Below, piece after piece: positions 24,433 to 30,863 of a stretch of DNA of 64,000 nucleotides. The notes under the pieces were generated by a model. That model was not told the origin of the DNA and searched no databases. It saw only the letters and a program-made list of their open reading frames with translations. The stretch lies in the NCBI RefSeq assembly GCF_049446075.1, contig NZ_JBMSEB010000001.1, positions 1,054,001 through 1,118,000 on the forward strand, written 5' to 3'. Numbering within the stretch: the first letter of the stretch is position 1; every line of letters begins with the position of its first letter. The stretch comes from Humibacter sp049446075. Its GTDB lineage: Bacteria; Actinomycetota; Actinomycetes; Actinomycetales; Microbacteriaceae. The position numbers were made by a program, and so were the translations under genes.

Positions 24433-25160
24433 CGGGAGGTGCGCTGACCGGATCCGTCGCACTCATCGGCGGCGGACCGGGCGACGCGGGACTCATCACA
24501 TTGCGCGGGCTGGAGCTGCTGCACGACGCCCAGGTGGTCGTCGCTGACCGGCTCGGGCCCAGGTCGCTGCTCGACGAACTGGACGACGATGTCGAGGTGG
24601 TCGATGCCGGCAAGCATCCTGGGCATCATCCCGTGCCGCAGAAGGAGATCAACCGCATCATCGTGGAGCACGCCCTCGCGGGGCGGCGAGTCGTGCGGCT
24701 GAAGGGCGGTGACCCCTTCGTGTTCGGCAGAGGGCACGAAGAGGTCGAGGCGTGCCAGGCGGCGGGCATCACGGTCGAGGTCGTTCCCGGCGTCACGAGC
24801 GCGGTCGCGGTGCCGGCCGCGGCGGGCATCCCGGTGACCGCCCGCGGAGTGGCCAACGGCTTCACGGTGCTCACCGGCCACGAAGACCTCGACGTCGTGC
24901 CTGGCGGGAGCGACCACACCGTGGTGCTGCTCATGGGCATCGGCGGTCTGGCTGCCAGCGCCGCCGCACTCACGACCGACAGGCGGCCGACGTCTACCCC
25001 GGTCGCGATCATCGAGGATGGCTTCGGCCCACGGCAACGCGTGACGATCGGAACCCTGGGCACGATCGCTGCGGTCGCCGCCCTGGCAGACGTGCAGCCC
25101 CCTGCAGTGGTCGTCGTCGGGGATGTCGTCTCCCTACGCCGCGAGAACGCCGGCGGCTAG
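24429..25160 (+). CDS. cobA: Uroporphyrinogen-III C-methyltransferase
   Basis: SAM-dependent enzyme that methylates uroporphyrinogen III at C2 and C7 to give precorrin-2, the siroheme precursor. The 243-residue protein is the methyltransferase domain alone, without the CysG dehydrogenase/chelatase part. Motifs are VALIGGGPGDAGLITLRG at the N-terminus, LKGGDPFVFGRGHEE, VVPGVTSAVAVPAAAGIPVTARG and the adenine-binding MGIGGL. GTG 24429 overlaps the permease stop (GTGA). With the CbiX-like chelatase at the head of the cluster it supplies siroheme; the oxidation step must be encoded elsewhere. Confidence 0.95.
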   Translation: MTGGALTGSVALIGGGPGDAGLITLRGLELLHDAQVVVADRLGPRSLLDELDDDVEVVDAGKHPGHHPVPQKEINRIIVEHALAGRRVVRLKGGDPFVFGRGHEEVEACQAAGITVEVVPGVTSAVAVPAAAGIPVTARGVANGFTVLTGHEDLDVVPGGSDHTVVLLMGIGGLAASAAALTTDRRPTSTPVAIIEDGFGPRQRVTIGTLGTIAAVAALADVQPPAVVVVGDVVSLRRENAGG

Positions 25161-25246
25161 GACTCGAGCGCGACCACGAGGCCGACGCCGAGCTCGATCG
25201 TGAGTTGCTGTCCGAAGAACGGAACGGCCAAGACGGCCTGAGACGC

Positions 25247-25789
25247 TTATTCGCCGTGGCCTCGGCGAGCTGCCCACTCCGACCGGAGTATGCCCATCAG
25301 CACGTTGTCTTCGTACCGCCCCCGCACCCAAGCGTGCTCGCGCTGCCGACCCTCGATCACGAAGCCGGCCTTCTCGTAGGCTCGCAGCGCGCCGAGGTTC
25401 GAAGCGATCGCCTCGAGGTGCACACGACGCAGGTTGCAGCGCACGAAAGCGAACTCGACAAGCTGCGAGATCGCCTCGGTGCCGATTCCGTTGCCGCGCG
25501 CTCCCGGAGCCAGCGCGATGCCGACCTCCGCGTGGCGAGCGAGTTCGTCGAACCCGAACAACGACGCGCTGCCCACGGCTTCGCCGTCCGCGTCGATCAC
25601 GAACTGCACGGTGCGCCCGCCCGCGTCGGCACTCCGCCCCAGGCGAGCCTCGAAGGCGCTACGTGTGAGCGGCACCGGCGACGACGGACCCTGCTCCTCC
25701 CACGTCTCGAGCTCGGACGCGAGCGCGAACAGCATGTCCAGGTCGGCGTCGGTTCGCGCACGAAGAGTGACGGCAGCGGAGGTGGGCAT
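25247..25789 (-). CDS. GNAT acetyltransferase, RimJ/RimL type
   Basis: A 180-residue N-acetyltransferase. The acetyl-CoA loop is visible as GIALAPGARGNGIGTEAI, followed by FVRCNLRRVHLEAIASNLGALRAYEKAGFVIEGRQREHAWVRGRYED, the standard RimJ/RimL C-terminal half. Substrates of this branch range from ribosomal proteins to antibiotics and cannot be told here. The ATG at 25789 has a TAACGT -10 box 7 nt upstream. It converges on cobA with an 86-bp gap. Confidence 0.9.
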   Translation of the reverse strand: MPTSAAVTLRARTDADLDMLFALASELETWEEQGPSSPVPLTRSAFEARLGRSADAGGRTVQFVIDADGEAVGSASLFGFDELARHAEVGIALAPGARGNGIGTEAISQLVEFAFVRCNLRRVHLEAIASNLGALRAYEKAGFVIEGRQREHAWVRGRYEDNVLMGILRSEWAARRGHGE

Positions 25790-25796
25790 GCGGCGT

Positions 25797-25802
25797 ACGT
25801 TA
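25797..25802 (-). promoter_or_regulatory. -10 box of the GNAT gene, leaderless
   Basis: TAACGT on the minus strand, ending 7 nt before the ATG at 25789. Confidence 0.45.
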
Positions 25803-25863
25803 CCGGTTGCTCAAGACGTTGGGAATGCCGGTGGCTTCAGCGGCGCGATACGACTTCCCGTCG

Positions 25864-27009
25864 TCACCGGCCGATTCGCGCAGGTGCGGATCGCTCCGCC
25901 CGTGCGCGTGCGGCATGCGCGAGCACGTCGAGGAGCGACGCAGTGTCGTCCCAGCCGATGCAGGCATCCGTGATGCTCTGCCCGTACACGAGCGCGCCGC
26001 GGCCGGCCTCGGTGAGCGGCTGGTTGCCCGGCACCAGGAAGCTTTCTGCCATGACTCCTGCGATGGGGTCGCCCGAGGTGATCTGCTCCGCGAGCTCGCG
26101 CAAGACGGATGCCTGCCGCACGTGGCTCTTGCCGCTGTTGCCGTGACTGGCGTCGACCACCACGCGAGGCGTGAGGCCGGCCCGCGAGAGCAGCGCTGCG
26201 GCATCTGCAACGCTCGCGGAGTCGTAGTTGGGTGCGCCGCGACCGCCGCGCAGGATGACGTGGCCCGCGTCGTTGCCGCTCGTGGACACGAGCGCCGCTC
26301 GGCCGTCGTCGTCGACGCCGAAGAACACGTGCCGCTGCGCCGCAACGGTGCAGCCGTCAACGGCCACCTGCACGTCGCCATCCGTGGCGTTCTTGAACCC
26401 GATGGGCATGGAGAGACCGCTCGCGAGCTGGCGGTGGATCTGGCTCTCGGTGGTGCGGGCGCCGATGGCTCCCCAGCTGACGGCATCCGCGATGTACTGC
26501 GGACTCGTCGGCTCGAGGAACTCGCAGCCGACCGGCAGGCCAAGCTCGAGGATGTCGACGAGCAGCCGACGGGCCATGCGAAGCCCCTCCGCGACGCGGT
26601 GCGTGCCGTCGAGGTACGGGTCGTTGATGAGTCCTTTCCAGCCGCCGGTCGAACGCGGCTTCTCGAAGTAGACCCGCATCACGACGAGCAGGTCGTCGCG
26701 GTGCTCATGCGCGACGACGGCGAGCCGGCGCGCGTAGTCGAGAGCGGCATCCGGGTCGTGAACCGAGCACGGTCCGACCACGACGAGCAGCCGAGGGTCG
26801 TCACCGCGCAGCACTGCCTCGATCTCGCCCCTGCTTCGCGCCACCAACTCTGCAGCCGCCTGCCCCAGCGGCAGCTCGGCCCGGATCTCGGCGGGCGTCG
26901 GCAAGGCCTCGAGGCCCGCGACTCGGGTGTTGGACGTGTTCGGCGTGGACGACGTGCTAGGTGCCGAGGTCGGTGCCGATGCCGTACTCGGAGTGGATGC
27001 GGTGTTCAT
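25864..27009 (-). CDS. 3-deoxy-7-phosphoheptulonate (DAHP) synthase, class I
   Basis: First enzyme of the shikimate pathway, condensing PEP and erythrose 4-phosphate. The 381-residue product is an AroF/G/H-type (class I alpha) enzyme with VVGPCSVHD near residue 78, RVYFEKPRSTGGWKGLINDP, GARTTESQIHRQLASGLSMPIGFKN and VVVDASHGNSGK. The first 28 residues are a Thr/Ser/Pro-rich tail. The ATG at 27009 is preceded by GAGAGGA, which is part of a hairpin. The gene is controlled by a leader peptide and attenuator-like RNA just upstream. Which aromatic amino acid inhibits the enzyme is not evident. Confidence 0.95.
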   Translation of the reverse strand: MNTASTPSTASAPTSAPSTSSTPNTSNTRVAGLEALPTPAEIRAELPLGQAAAELVARSRGEIEAVLRGDDPRLLVVVGPCSVHDPDAALDYARRLAVVAHEHRDDLLVVMRVYFEKPRSTGGWKGLINDPYLDGTHRVAEGLRMARRLLVDILELGLPVGCEFLEPTSPQYIADAVSWGAIGARTTESQIHRQLASGLSMPIGFKNATDGDVQVAVDGCTVAAQRHVFFGVDDDGRAALVSTSGNDAGHVILRGGRGAPNYDSASVADAAALLSRAGLTPRVVVDASHGNSGKSHVRQASVLRELAEQITSGDPIAGVMAESFLVPGNQPLTEAGRGALVYGQSITDACIGWDDTASLLDVLAHAARARAERSAPARIGR

Positions 27010-27015
27010 GGTGGT

Positions 27016-27036
27016 CCTCTCGCTTTCGGCGAGAGG
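27016..27036 (-). promoter_or_regulatory. Hairpin sequestering the DAHP synthase ribosome-binding site
   Basis: On the minus strand CCTCTCGC-CGAAA-GCGAGAGG is a perfect 8-bp stem. Its 3' arm contains the GAGAGG Shine-Dalgarno sequence just ahead of the ATG at 27009, so translation may also be gated. Confidence 0.6.
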
Positions 27037-27047
27037 CCTTGGCGCAT

Positions 27048-27058
27048 CCAGTGCCAAC
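27048..27058 (-). promoter_or_regulatory. Attenuator arm 3 (copy of leader arm 1)
   Basis: GTTGGCACTGG on the RNA differs at one base from GTTGGCTCTGG in the leader ORF, so it can compete with the leader arm for pairing with arm 2 (27102-27117). Confidence 0.5.
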
Positions 27059-27067
27059 CCGCCGGTT

Positions 27068-27100
27068 AATGACGAAAGGCAGGATCGCAATGATCCTGCC
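27068..27100 (-). terminator. Attenuator terminator hairpin upstream of DAHP synthase
   Basis: On the RNA GGCAGGATC-ATTGC-GATCCTGCC forms a perfect 9-bp stem (27100-27078), followed by TTTCGTCATT. It lies between the leader peptide ORF and the structural gene, where premature termination would be decided. Confidence 0.7.
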
Positions 27101-27101
27101 C

Positions 27102-27161
27102 GTTGGCTCTGGAGAAGGTGCTGGTCAGCGCTTGACGACCGTCGGCTCCTCCAGAGCCAAC
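27102..27161 (-). promoter_or_regulatory. Leader stem: arm 1 in the leader ORF with arm 2 downstream
   Basis: Arm 1 GTTGGCTCTGGAGGAG (27161-27146) pairs with arm 2 CTTCTCCAGAGCCAAC (27117-27102) over 16 bp with one G-U. Arm 1 is coding sequence of the leader peptide, starting right after its aromatic codons. Ribosome position therefore decides whether the stem can form. Confidence 0.7.
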
Positions 27162-27190
27162 GCGAAATACGCATACCAGCGGGTTCTCAT
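27125..27190 (-). CDS. Aromatic amino acid leader peptide for DAHP synthase
   Basis: A 21-codon ORF reading MRTRWYAYFALALEEPTV, then Val-Lys-Arg and stop. Codons 5, 6, 8 and 9 are Trp, Tyr, Tyr and Phe, far above chance, and match the end products of the shikimate pathway. It lies between promoter and structural gene, and codons 10-15 form one arm of a 16-bp RNA stem. A -10 box (TACCGT) ends 7 nt before the ATG, so the leader is read from the very 5' end of the mRNA, as with some other actinobacterial leader peptides. The inferred role is ribosome-mediated attenuation by tryptophan, tyrosine and/or phenylalanine supply. Confidence 0.8.
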   Translation of the reverse strand: MRTRWYAYFALALEEPTVVKR

Positions 27191-27197
27191 GGGTGAG

Positions 27198-27227
27198 ACG
27201 GTATCACCCGCGTCGGCCGGATACCAA
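27198..27227 (-). promoter_or_regulatory. Promoter of the leader peptide / DAHP synthase transcript
   Basis: -35 TTGGTA (27227-27222), an 18-bp spacer and -10 TACCGT (27203-27198). Predicted transcription begins at or next to the leader ATG at 27190. The promoter sits over the 3' end of the upstream membrane protein gene. Confidence 0.55.
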
Positions 27228-28166
27228 TCGCGCTATCGGCTGACGCAGCACGAGGCCGAGCACAGCGACCACGAGGCAGAGGATGACCGGCGGGATGCTC
27301 TCCCCCGAGACCGTCGCCGCGCGGAAAACGGTGGCGGCGTACGCGATCATCTCGTCTGGCTGCCTCGCGAGCACGCGGGTGCCGACGGCTGCCGTGACGG
27401 CGGTGATCAGCACGGGAAGGATCCACAGCAATAGGAGGCTCACGAGGCCGGCGACGATGCGCCCGATCGTACCGATGCCGCACCATGCGATCGCCGCCCC
27501 CACCAGCAGAGCAGGCAGCCACCGCGTCGCATCGGCCGCGGCGCCGCCGACGAGGATCCCCGAGCTATGCGGTGCGATGAGCAAGGCCAGCCACTGTGCG
27601 GCCAGCGGCGCGGCGAGCACGAAGGCGATGAGCACTCCCGCCCGCGGGGCGCGGGAGATCAGAACGAGCTCGACCGCTCCGAACAGGATGCCGACGAGCG
27701 CGACAAGCGCAAGCGCAACGCTGTACAGCGCTGACTCGAGGCGAACCTGGAGCCCACCGTAGACCACCACGACAGCCTGAACCGTGGCGATCAGCTGCAC
27801 GAGGAGCGCGCCCGCGACAAGCGCCCAGAGCGAAGGCTCGGTCCAGCGTCGGCGCGTTGCCCGCACGACGATGCCGGCGGCAGCAGGCCCTATCGCCAGG
27901 AGCGCAAGGATGGCGGTCACGGCGTATTGGCTCAGCGGAAGAAGGGCCACCGGCATCCGGTCCGGCATGGTGTCTGTCGTCCACAGATTCTGCAGGGGCA
28001 GGCGCATGCCGCTGACCATCCACGGCAGCAGGCCGACGACGCCAGCCGCGATGCCGACGAGAAGTCCCGCCCACCAGGGGAAGAGCCGAGGTGTCGGCGA
28101 ACGGGCGTCCGGTGGTGTGGCGCCGCCCGCGTTTGAAACCTGCGTCTGCTCCTCGCTGATCCGCAC
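27204..28166 (-). CDS. Hypothetical polytopic membrane protein
   Basis: A 320-residue protein of unknown family with about eight hydrophobic segments, from PWWAGLLVGIAAGVVGLLPW near residue 30 to VILCLVVAVLGLVLRQPIA at the end, and a short Pro/Ser-rich cytoplasmic N-terminus. No transporter or enzyme signature is recognisable. The GTG at 28166 has GGAAG just upstream. It ends 13 nt before the leader peptide ATG and covers that promoter. It is divergent from a GNAT gene. Confidence 0.72.
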   Translation of the reverse strand: MRISEEQTQVSNAGGATPPDARSPTPRLFPWWAGLLVGIAAGVVGLLPWMVSGMRLPLQNLWTTDTMPDRMPVALLPLSQYAVTAILALLAIGPAAAGIVVRATRRRWTEPSLWALVAGALLVQLIATVQAVVVVYGGLQVRLESALYSVALALVALVGILFGAVELVLISRAPRAGVLIAFVLAAPLAAQWLALLIAPHSSGILVGGAAADATRWLPALLVGAAIAWCGIGTIGRIVAGLVSLLLLWILPVLITAVTAAVGTRVLARQPDEMIAYAATVFRAATVSGESIPPVILCLVVAVLGLVLRQPIARLVSGRRG

Positions 28167-28239
28167 CTTCCACCCCTCTCGTTCCGTCGGTCACCCTGCC
28201 AGGCATTCGTTGCCTGTGCAACGCGGCGACGTCGGCCGC

Positions 28240-28245
28240 TAACGT
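28240..28245 (+). promoter_or_regulatory. -10 box of the GNAT gene at 28252, leaderless
   Basis: TAACGT ends 6 nt before the ATG at 28252; there is no Shine-Dalgarno sequence. Confidence 0.5.
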
Positions 28246-28251
28246 GTTCGG

Positions 28252-29082
28252 ATGCCGCCACGTCAGACATCCGACCCGCTCGTCTCGGCCGACTACGCCG
28301 CGCTCGCCGACGCCGGATGGCCGGCTCTACAGCGTCACGCCATGGGTGGCGACGGAGATACGAGCGGATGGATCGCGCGATACTCGCACGGGGTGACGCA
28401 ACGGGCGAACTCGGTGTATCCGTCCGGCCCTGTCATGCGGGCGCAGGAGACGGTCTCCGAGGTCGAGCGCTGGTACGCGGAACGTGGGCTGCCAGCGCTG
28501 TTCCAGCTGGCAGACGACGATGAGGAGCTCCTCACCATGCTCCTCGCTCGGAGGTACCAGGCGAGAAACGAGACCCTCGTCCTGGCCGCCGAGGCGAGCG
28601 CCGTCGCAGGCGCTCTGACGGCCGCGCAGGATCGCGACTCGGGGGACGGGCGCCCAGACTCCGTCTCCGCGGTGGTGCGAGAGACGCCGGACGAAGAGTG
28701 GCTCGACCTGTGGTGGTCCGTCGACGGGCGCGGCGGCGAGGCGGAGCTCGAGGTGGCCAGTCGCATCCTCACCGGTGGGCCCGCGCTGTACGCGACGGTG
28801 CGGGATGACCGCGGCACGGCATCCGTTGGACGCCTCGCGCTCGTCGAGCAGAACGGCGTGACGTGGGGCGGCCTCTACACGCTCGCCACCCGTGCGGACG
28901 TGCGCGGCCGCGGCCACGCACGTGCCGTCATCGCGTCCCTGCTCGGGCACGGGGCGGAGCGCGGCGTGACCGCGGTCTGGCTGCAGGTGCTGTCGTCTAA
29001 CGTCGTCGCCACCCGCCTGTACGACCGGCTGGGGTTCAGGCCGGCGGCGACCTATCGCTACCTGATAGGACCGACCGACTGA
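28252..29082 (+). CDS. Two-lobed GNAT family N-acetyltransferase
   Basis: A 276-residue protein. The C-terminal 110 residues form a good GNAT domain with the acetyl-CoA loop TRADVRGRGHARAVIASLLGHG and the C-terminal VWLQVLSSNVVATRLYDRLGF. The N-terminal half (residues 10-120) is poorly conserved but of GNAT length, with SEVERWYAERGLPALFQL reminiscent of a degenerate first domain. Such tandem proteins are common in actinobacteria and their substrates are largely unknown. Its stop lies 3 nt from the convergent SDR gene. Confidence 0.85.
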   Translation: MPPRQTSDPLVSADYAALADAGWPALQRHAMGGDGDTSGWIARYSHGVTQRANSVYPSGPVMRAQETVSEVERWYAERGLPALFQLADDDEELLTMLLARRYQARNETLVLAAEASAVAGALTAAQDRDSGDGRPDSVSAVVRETPDEEWLDLWWSVDGRGGEAELEVASRILTGGPALYATVRDDRGTASVGRLALVEQNGVTWGGLYTLATRADVRGRGHARAVIASLLGHGAERGVTAVWLQVLSSNVVATRLYDRLGFRPAATYRYLIGPTD

Positions 29083-29084
29083 GG

Positions 29085-29861
29085 CTACGCGGCGTCGGGG
29101 TTGGCGTGCGGGTCGAGCTGATTGACCGTGGCGACCACCGAGTCGTAGTCGCCTCGCACCTCCGCATATCGCAGGAACTTGACCTGCTGCACCTGGATCT
29201 CCCTGGCATCCGGCTCGTCCTCGATGAGCTGCACGACCTCGGACACGAACTCCTCGAGCGGCATGGCGAACTCGCTCGCCTCCTGCCCTGGCATGAGAGA
29301 GGTGCGCACGGCTGGCGGCACGAGTTCGATGAGCTGCACGCCGGTGTCGGCCAGCTGCAGACGAAGGGTCTCAGTCAGCTGATGGATGGCGGCCTTGGTC
29401 GCGTTGTAGCTAGGCGTGACCTTGAGCGGCACGAACGCGAGCCCGGACGACACGGTCATGATGACGGCATCCTTCCTGGTCTGCAGGTGCTCGATGAACG
29501 CGCCGATCAGACGGATCGGGCCGAGCAGGTTGGTCGTAACGGTGGCCTCGGCGCTGGCGAGGAAGCCGCCGGGCGTGTGCCAGTCCTCGGCACGCATGAT
29601 TCCGGCCATGGCGATGAGCACGTTCAGGTCGGGGTGCGCTGCGAGCACCTTCTCGGCCGCAACGGCGATGCTCTGCGGGTCCGCCGTGTCGATCTCGACC
29701 GTGTCGATGCCCGCGTGCTCGGAGCGGATGCGCTCGAGCAGCTCGACTCTGCGCCCGCCGACGATGACGTTGTTGCCCCGCTCGTGGAGAGCGATGGCGA
29801 GGGCGAGGCCGATGCCGCTGGTGGCGCCTGGGATGAAGACGGTGTTTCCGGTGATCTGCAT
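29085..29861 (-). CDS. Short-chain dehydrogenase/reductase (DltE-like)
   Basis: A 258-residue classical SDR oxidoreductase. The NAD(P)-binding motif GATSGIG is at about residues 11-17. The catalytic tetrad region has S in VSSGLAFVPL and Y-x3-K in YNATKAA. The C-terminal part with VPPAVRTSLMPGQEASEFAMPLEEF resembles DltE/YdaD-like SDRs. The ATG at 29861 was chosen over one 24 nt upstream because homology begins with VFIPGATSG. It is divergent from an XRE regulator, a common pairing in which the regulator controls the SDR gene. Confidence 0.93.
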   Translation of the reverse strand: MQITGNTVFIPGATSGIGLALAIALHERGNNVIVGGRRVELLERIRSEHAGIDTVEIDTADPQSIAVAAEKVLAAHPDLNVLIAMAGIMRAEDWHTPGGFLASAEATVTTNLLGPIRLIGAFIEHLQTRKDAVIMTVSSGLAFVPLKVTPSYNATKAAIHQLTETLRLQLADTGVQLIELVPPAVRTSLMPGQEASEFAMPLEEFVSEVVQLIEDEPDAREIQVQQVKFLRYAEVRGDYDSVVATVNQLDPHANPDAA

Positions 29862-29896
29862 GCATTCAGTTTTTGCGCGGTGCACGACCGGCGGAA

Positions 29897-29919
29897 GGGA
29901 TCGCTCATCGGGGGATCGC
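29897..29919. promoter_or_regulatory. Direct repeats in the SDR/XRE intergenic region
   Basis: GGGATCGC occurs at 29897-29904 and again at 29912-29919, 15 bp apart. AGGGAT/ATCCCT also forms an inverted pair across the site. Candidate operator for the divergent pair. Confidence 0.4.
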
Positions 29920-29961
29920 GAATCCCTGGTTGCAGAAGCGACCTGCCGTCAAGATGGAGAC

Positions 29962-30807
29962 ATGGATGCCGCAGCCCTCGCCGAGTTCCTGCGGAGCAGA
30001 CGGGCGAGGCTGCAACCTCGCGACGTGGGTCTGCCCGAGGGTCAACGCCGCCGCACGCCGGGGCTACGCCGCGAGGAAGTGGCCCAGCTCGCCGCGATGT
30101 CGACGGACTACTACACGAGGCTCGAGCAGGAGCGCGGGCCGCAGCCGAGCGAACAACTGCTCGCATCCCTCGCCAGGGCCTTGCGGCTCAGCCGCGACGA
30201 ACGCGACTATCTCTACCGCATGGCCGGCCACGGCATCCCCGATCAGCTCTCCTCTGCCGCGCACGTTGCACCCGCGCTGCTTCGCGTGCTGGACCGTCTC
30301 GACGATTCCCCGGCCCTCGTCATCTCGAACCTGGGCGAGACGCTGGTGCAGAACCGCATGGCGGATGCCCTGTTCGGCGACCGCACAAGCCTGGCCGGCT
30401 GGGAGCGCAGCGACGTGTACCGCTGGTTCAAGCATCCGGAGACCGAACGGATGCTCTACCCGGCAGACGACAGAGACAGGCAGAGCCGAGCACTGGTCGC
30501 CAACCTGCGCGTCGCGTACGGCGCAATGGGTGCGAAGTCGCGGGCCGGAGAGCTCGTGCGGGAGCTGCAGCGGGTGAGCCCCGAGTTCACGCGGCTGTGG
30601 GACAGGCACGAGGTTGCGACACGGTTCCAGGACCACAAGGTGCTCGTGCATCGGGAGGTCGGTCCCGTCGAGCTGGACTGCCAGGTGCTCTTCACGGAAG
30701 ACCAGGGTCAAGCGCTGCTTGTGCTGACCGCGGCGCCTGGCAGCGAGGCCGAACAGAAGCTTCGCCTGCTCTCGGTTCTCGGCACTGAGGCGTTCTCGCG
30801 CAGGTAG
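29962..30807 (+). CDS. XRE-family regulator with MmyB-like ligand domain
   Basis: A 281-residue regulator. The N-terminal helix-turn-helix (residues 1-75) has the hallmark RRARLQPRDVGLP, TPGLRREEVAQLAAMSTDYYTRLEQERG. The rest is the MmyB-like PAS-type ligand-binding domain (LVQNRMADALFGD through LVLTAAPGSEAEQKL). Relatives regulate an adjacent, divergent oxidoreductase, as seen here with the SDR. A weak -10 box CAAGAT ends 6 nt before the ATG at 29962. Members of this family are thought to bind fatty acids or related hydrophobic ligands, but that is family knowledge only. Confidence 0.92.
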   Translation: MDAAALAEFLRSRRARLQPRDVGLPEGQRRRTPGLRREEVAQLAAMSTDYYTRLEQERGPQPSEQLLASLARALRLSRDERDYLYRMAGHGIPDQLSSAAHVAPALLRVLDRLDDSPALVISNLGETLVQNRMADALFGDRTSLAGWERSDVYRWFKHPETERMLYPADDRDRQSRALVANLRVAYGAMGAKSRAGELVRELQRVSPEFTRLWDRHEVATRFQDHKVLVHREVGPVELDCQVLFTEDQGQALLVLTAAPGSEAEQKLRLLSVLGTEAFSRR

Positions 30808-30851
30808 ATCGGCCACAGGCGGCGCCGACCGTTGCCGGGTTTGCGCGCGGT

Positions 30852-30857
30852 TAGAGT
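30852..30857 (+). promoter_or_regulatory. -10 box of the MFS gene at 30864, leaderless
   Basis: TAGAGT ends 6 nt before the ATG at 30864. It is the same hexamer as in the gnd promoter. Confidence 0.55.
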
Positions 30858-30863
30858 GAGCGG

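Noticed and set aside
25157..25246. In-frame continuation after the GNAT stop codon encoding a hydrophobic 28-residue peptide (VLAVPFFGQQLTIELGVG...)
   Set aside because: Codon use looks coding-like and may be a decayed gene end, but it starts after a TAA, runs into cobA and has no identifiable homologue. Too weak to report as a gene.
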